From an uncultured Burkholderiales bacterium (GTDB lineage Bacteria > Pseudomonadota > Gammaproteobacteria > Burkholderiales > Burkholderiaceae): a stretch of 64,000 nucleotides of DNA. Location: NCBI GenBank assembly GCA_946480465.1, contig CAMLJY010000001.1, forward strand, positions 62,001-126,000, given 5' to 3'. The notes beneath the pieces are model-generated. The model worked only from the letters and a program-made list of their open reading frames with translations. It was not told where the DNA came from and searched no databases. Of the stretch, positions 63,599 through 64,000 are shown one piece after another; the stretch's first letter is position 1; the number at the start of each line of letters is the position of its first letter. The position numbers and the translations under genes were made by a program.

Positions 63599-64000
63599 TC
63601 AGCGCTGGCCATGGGCCGTCAGGCCGGCGCCCTCGCGGCGCATCGAGACGCCGACCGCGAGTATGTCGATGACCAGCAGGTGCAGGATGCGGCTGATCAT
63701 CGGCAACTGGGTGTCGGGGTCCTCCTGGGGGTCGACGACCAGCGCCACGTCGGCCCTCTTCGCCACAGGCGACTGGCCGGAGGTGATGGCGATGGTGCGG
63801 GCGCCGCGGGCACGCGCGGTGTCCGCCACCGCAGTGAGCTCGTTGAAGCGGCCGGCCCCGCCGCCTCCGCCGCCGCTGCCACTGACCAGCACCACCACGT
63901 CGCCCTCGGCCAGCGCGCCCGCGGCCAGCACCTGCAGGCGCGGGTCGGTGCAGGCATGGCTGGCGATCCCCAGGCGCATGAACTTCAGCTGCGCGTCCTG
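63599..64000 (-). CDS. SIS-domain regulator (RpiR/HexR type), N-terminus beyond window
   Basis: The 133 codons present read through QDAQLKFMRLGIASHACTDP, VVVLVSGSGGGGGGAGRFNE, ARGARTIAITSGQSPVAKRA and PMISRILHLLVIDILAVGV, which is the SIS sugar-phosphate-binding domain of the RpiR family. The preceding DNA-binding part lies off the right edge. HexR-type members control glucose and gluconate catabolism. The glycine run (GSGGGGGGAG) is longer than the usual ligand loop and may be an expansion. Confidence 0.87.
   Translation of the reverse strand, partial: QDAQLKFMRLGIASHACTDPRLQVLAAGALAEGDVVVLVSGSGGGGGGAGRFNELTAVADTARARGARTIAITSGQSPVAKRADVALVVDPQEDPDTQLPMISRILHLLVIDILAVGVSMRREGAGLTAHGQR

Overview
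The window is a high-GC stretch of chromosome with dense, short-spaced genes. Its gene content points to a betaproteobacterium of the order Burkholderiales, probably near the Rubrivivax/Ideonella/Leptothrix group. The indicators are a TctC/Bug solute receptor, a LiuR-like MerR regulator beside acyl-CoA catabolism genes, a PEP-CTERM protein, a 471-residue adenylylatable glutamine synthetase next to ntrBC, and GC-rich dispersed palindromes. This placement is an inference from gene content. I see no rRNA, tRNA, CRISPR array, prophage or intact insertion sequence. Genes at both ends run off the window.

Layout. 1-7.2 kb: a partial luciferase-like oxidoreductase, a periplasmic solute-binding protein, a GNAT enzyme overlapping a small RTX-like protein gene, and a LysR regulator divergent from an operon of TctC receptor, N-formylglutamate amidohydrolase and Liv-type receptor. 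7.2-16.6 kb: two hybrid sensor kinases flanking rlhA and thrH, then a molybdopterin oxidoreductase. 16.9-21.1 kb: an HtrA-type protease, a hotdog thioesterase and a block of unrecognised small genes. 21.3-29 kb: a Rieske oxygenase with a flavodoxin-like partner, a YjbR protein, a methyltransferase, a TetR regulator with twin operators divergent from a VOC protein, a PhnB-like protein, and a large secreted LamG/propeller protein.

29.3-41.8 kb is the main catabolic island. A leftward operon encodes SDR, carboxyltransferase, acyl-CoA dehydrogenase, crotonase, biotin carboxylase and a BKACE-type cleavage enzyme. The first five follow the order and sequence character of the acyclic-terpene (Atu) operon. 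A rightward set encodes an SCP2 carrier, a MerR regulator, a small conserved protein, thiolase and a FadB-type protein. A perfect 14-bp palindrome of LiuR type lies between the two arms. Two oddities sit here: a 27-bp, in-frame tandem repeat array near the N-terminus of the crotonase, and a duplicated start of the biotin carboxylase gene that now forms a 41-codon overlapping reading frame.

42-48 kb holds a DUF1624 membrane protein, rlmB, a sirtuin, upp, a PEP-CTERM protein whose tail overlaps upp, a PKD protein and a stand-alone transposase-like helix-turn-helix protein. 48-58 kb holds an AIM24-family protein, an envelope-type run (YVTN propeller, deacetylase, sterol-desaturase family, EI24-like), then glnA with a probable sigma-54 promoter and NtrC sites, a terminator, a small secreted protein, ntrB and ntrC. 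A mosaic of palindromes separates ntrB from ntrC and supplies the ntrC ribosome site. 58-64 kb holds a hypothetical gene ending in a 12-bp tandem repeat, an RND efflux pump with its adaptor, and the C-terminal part of a SIS-domain regulator.
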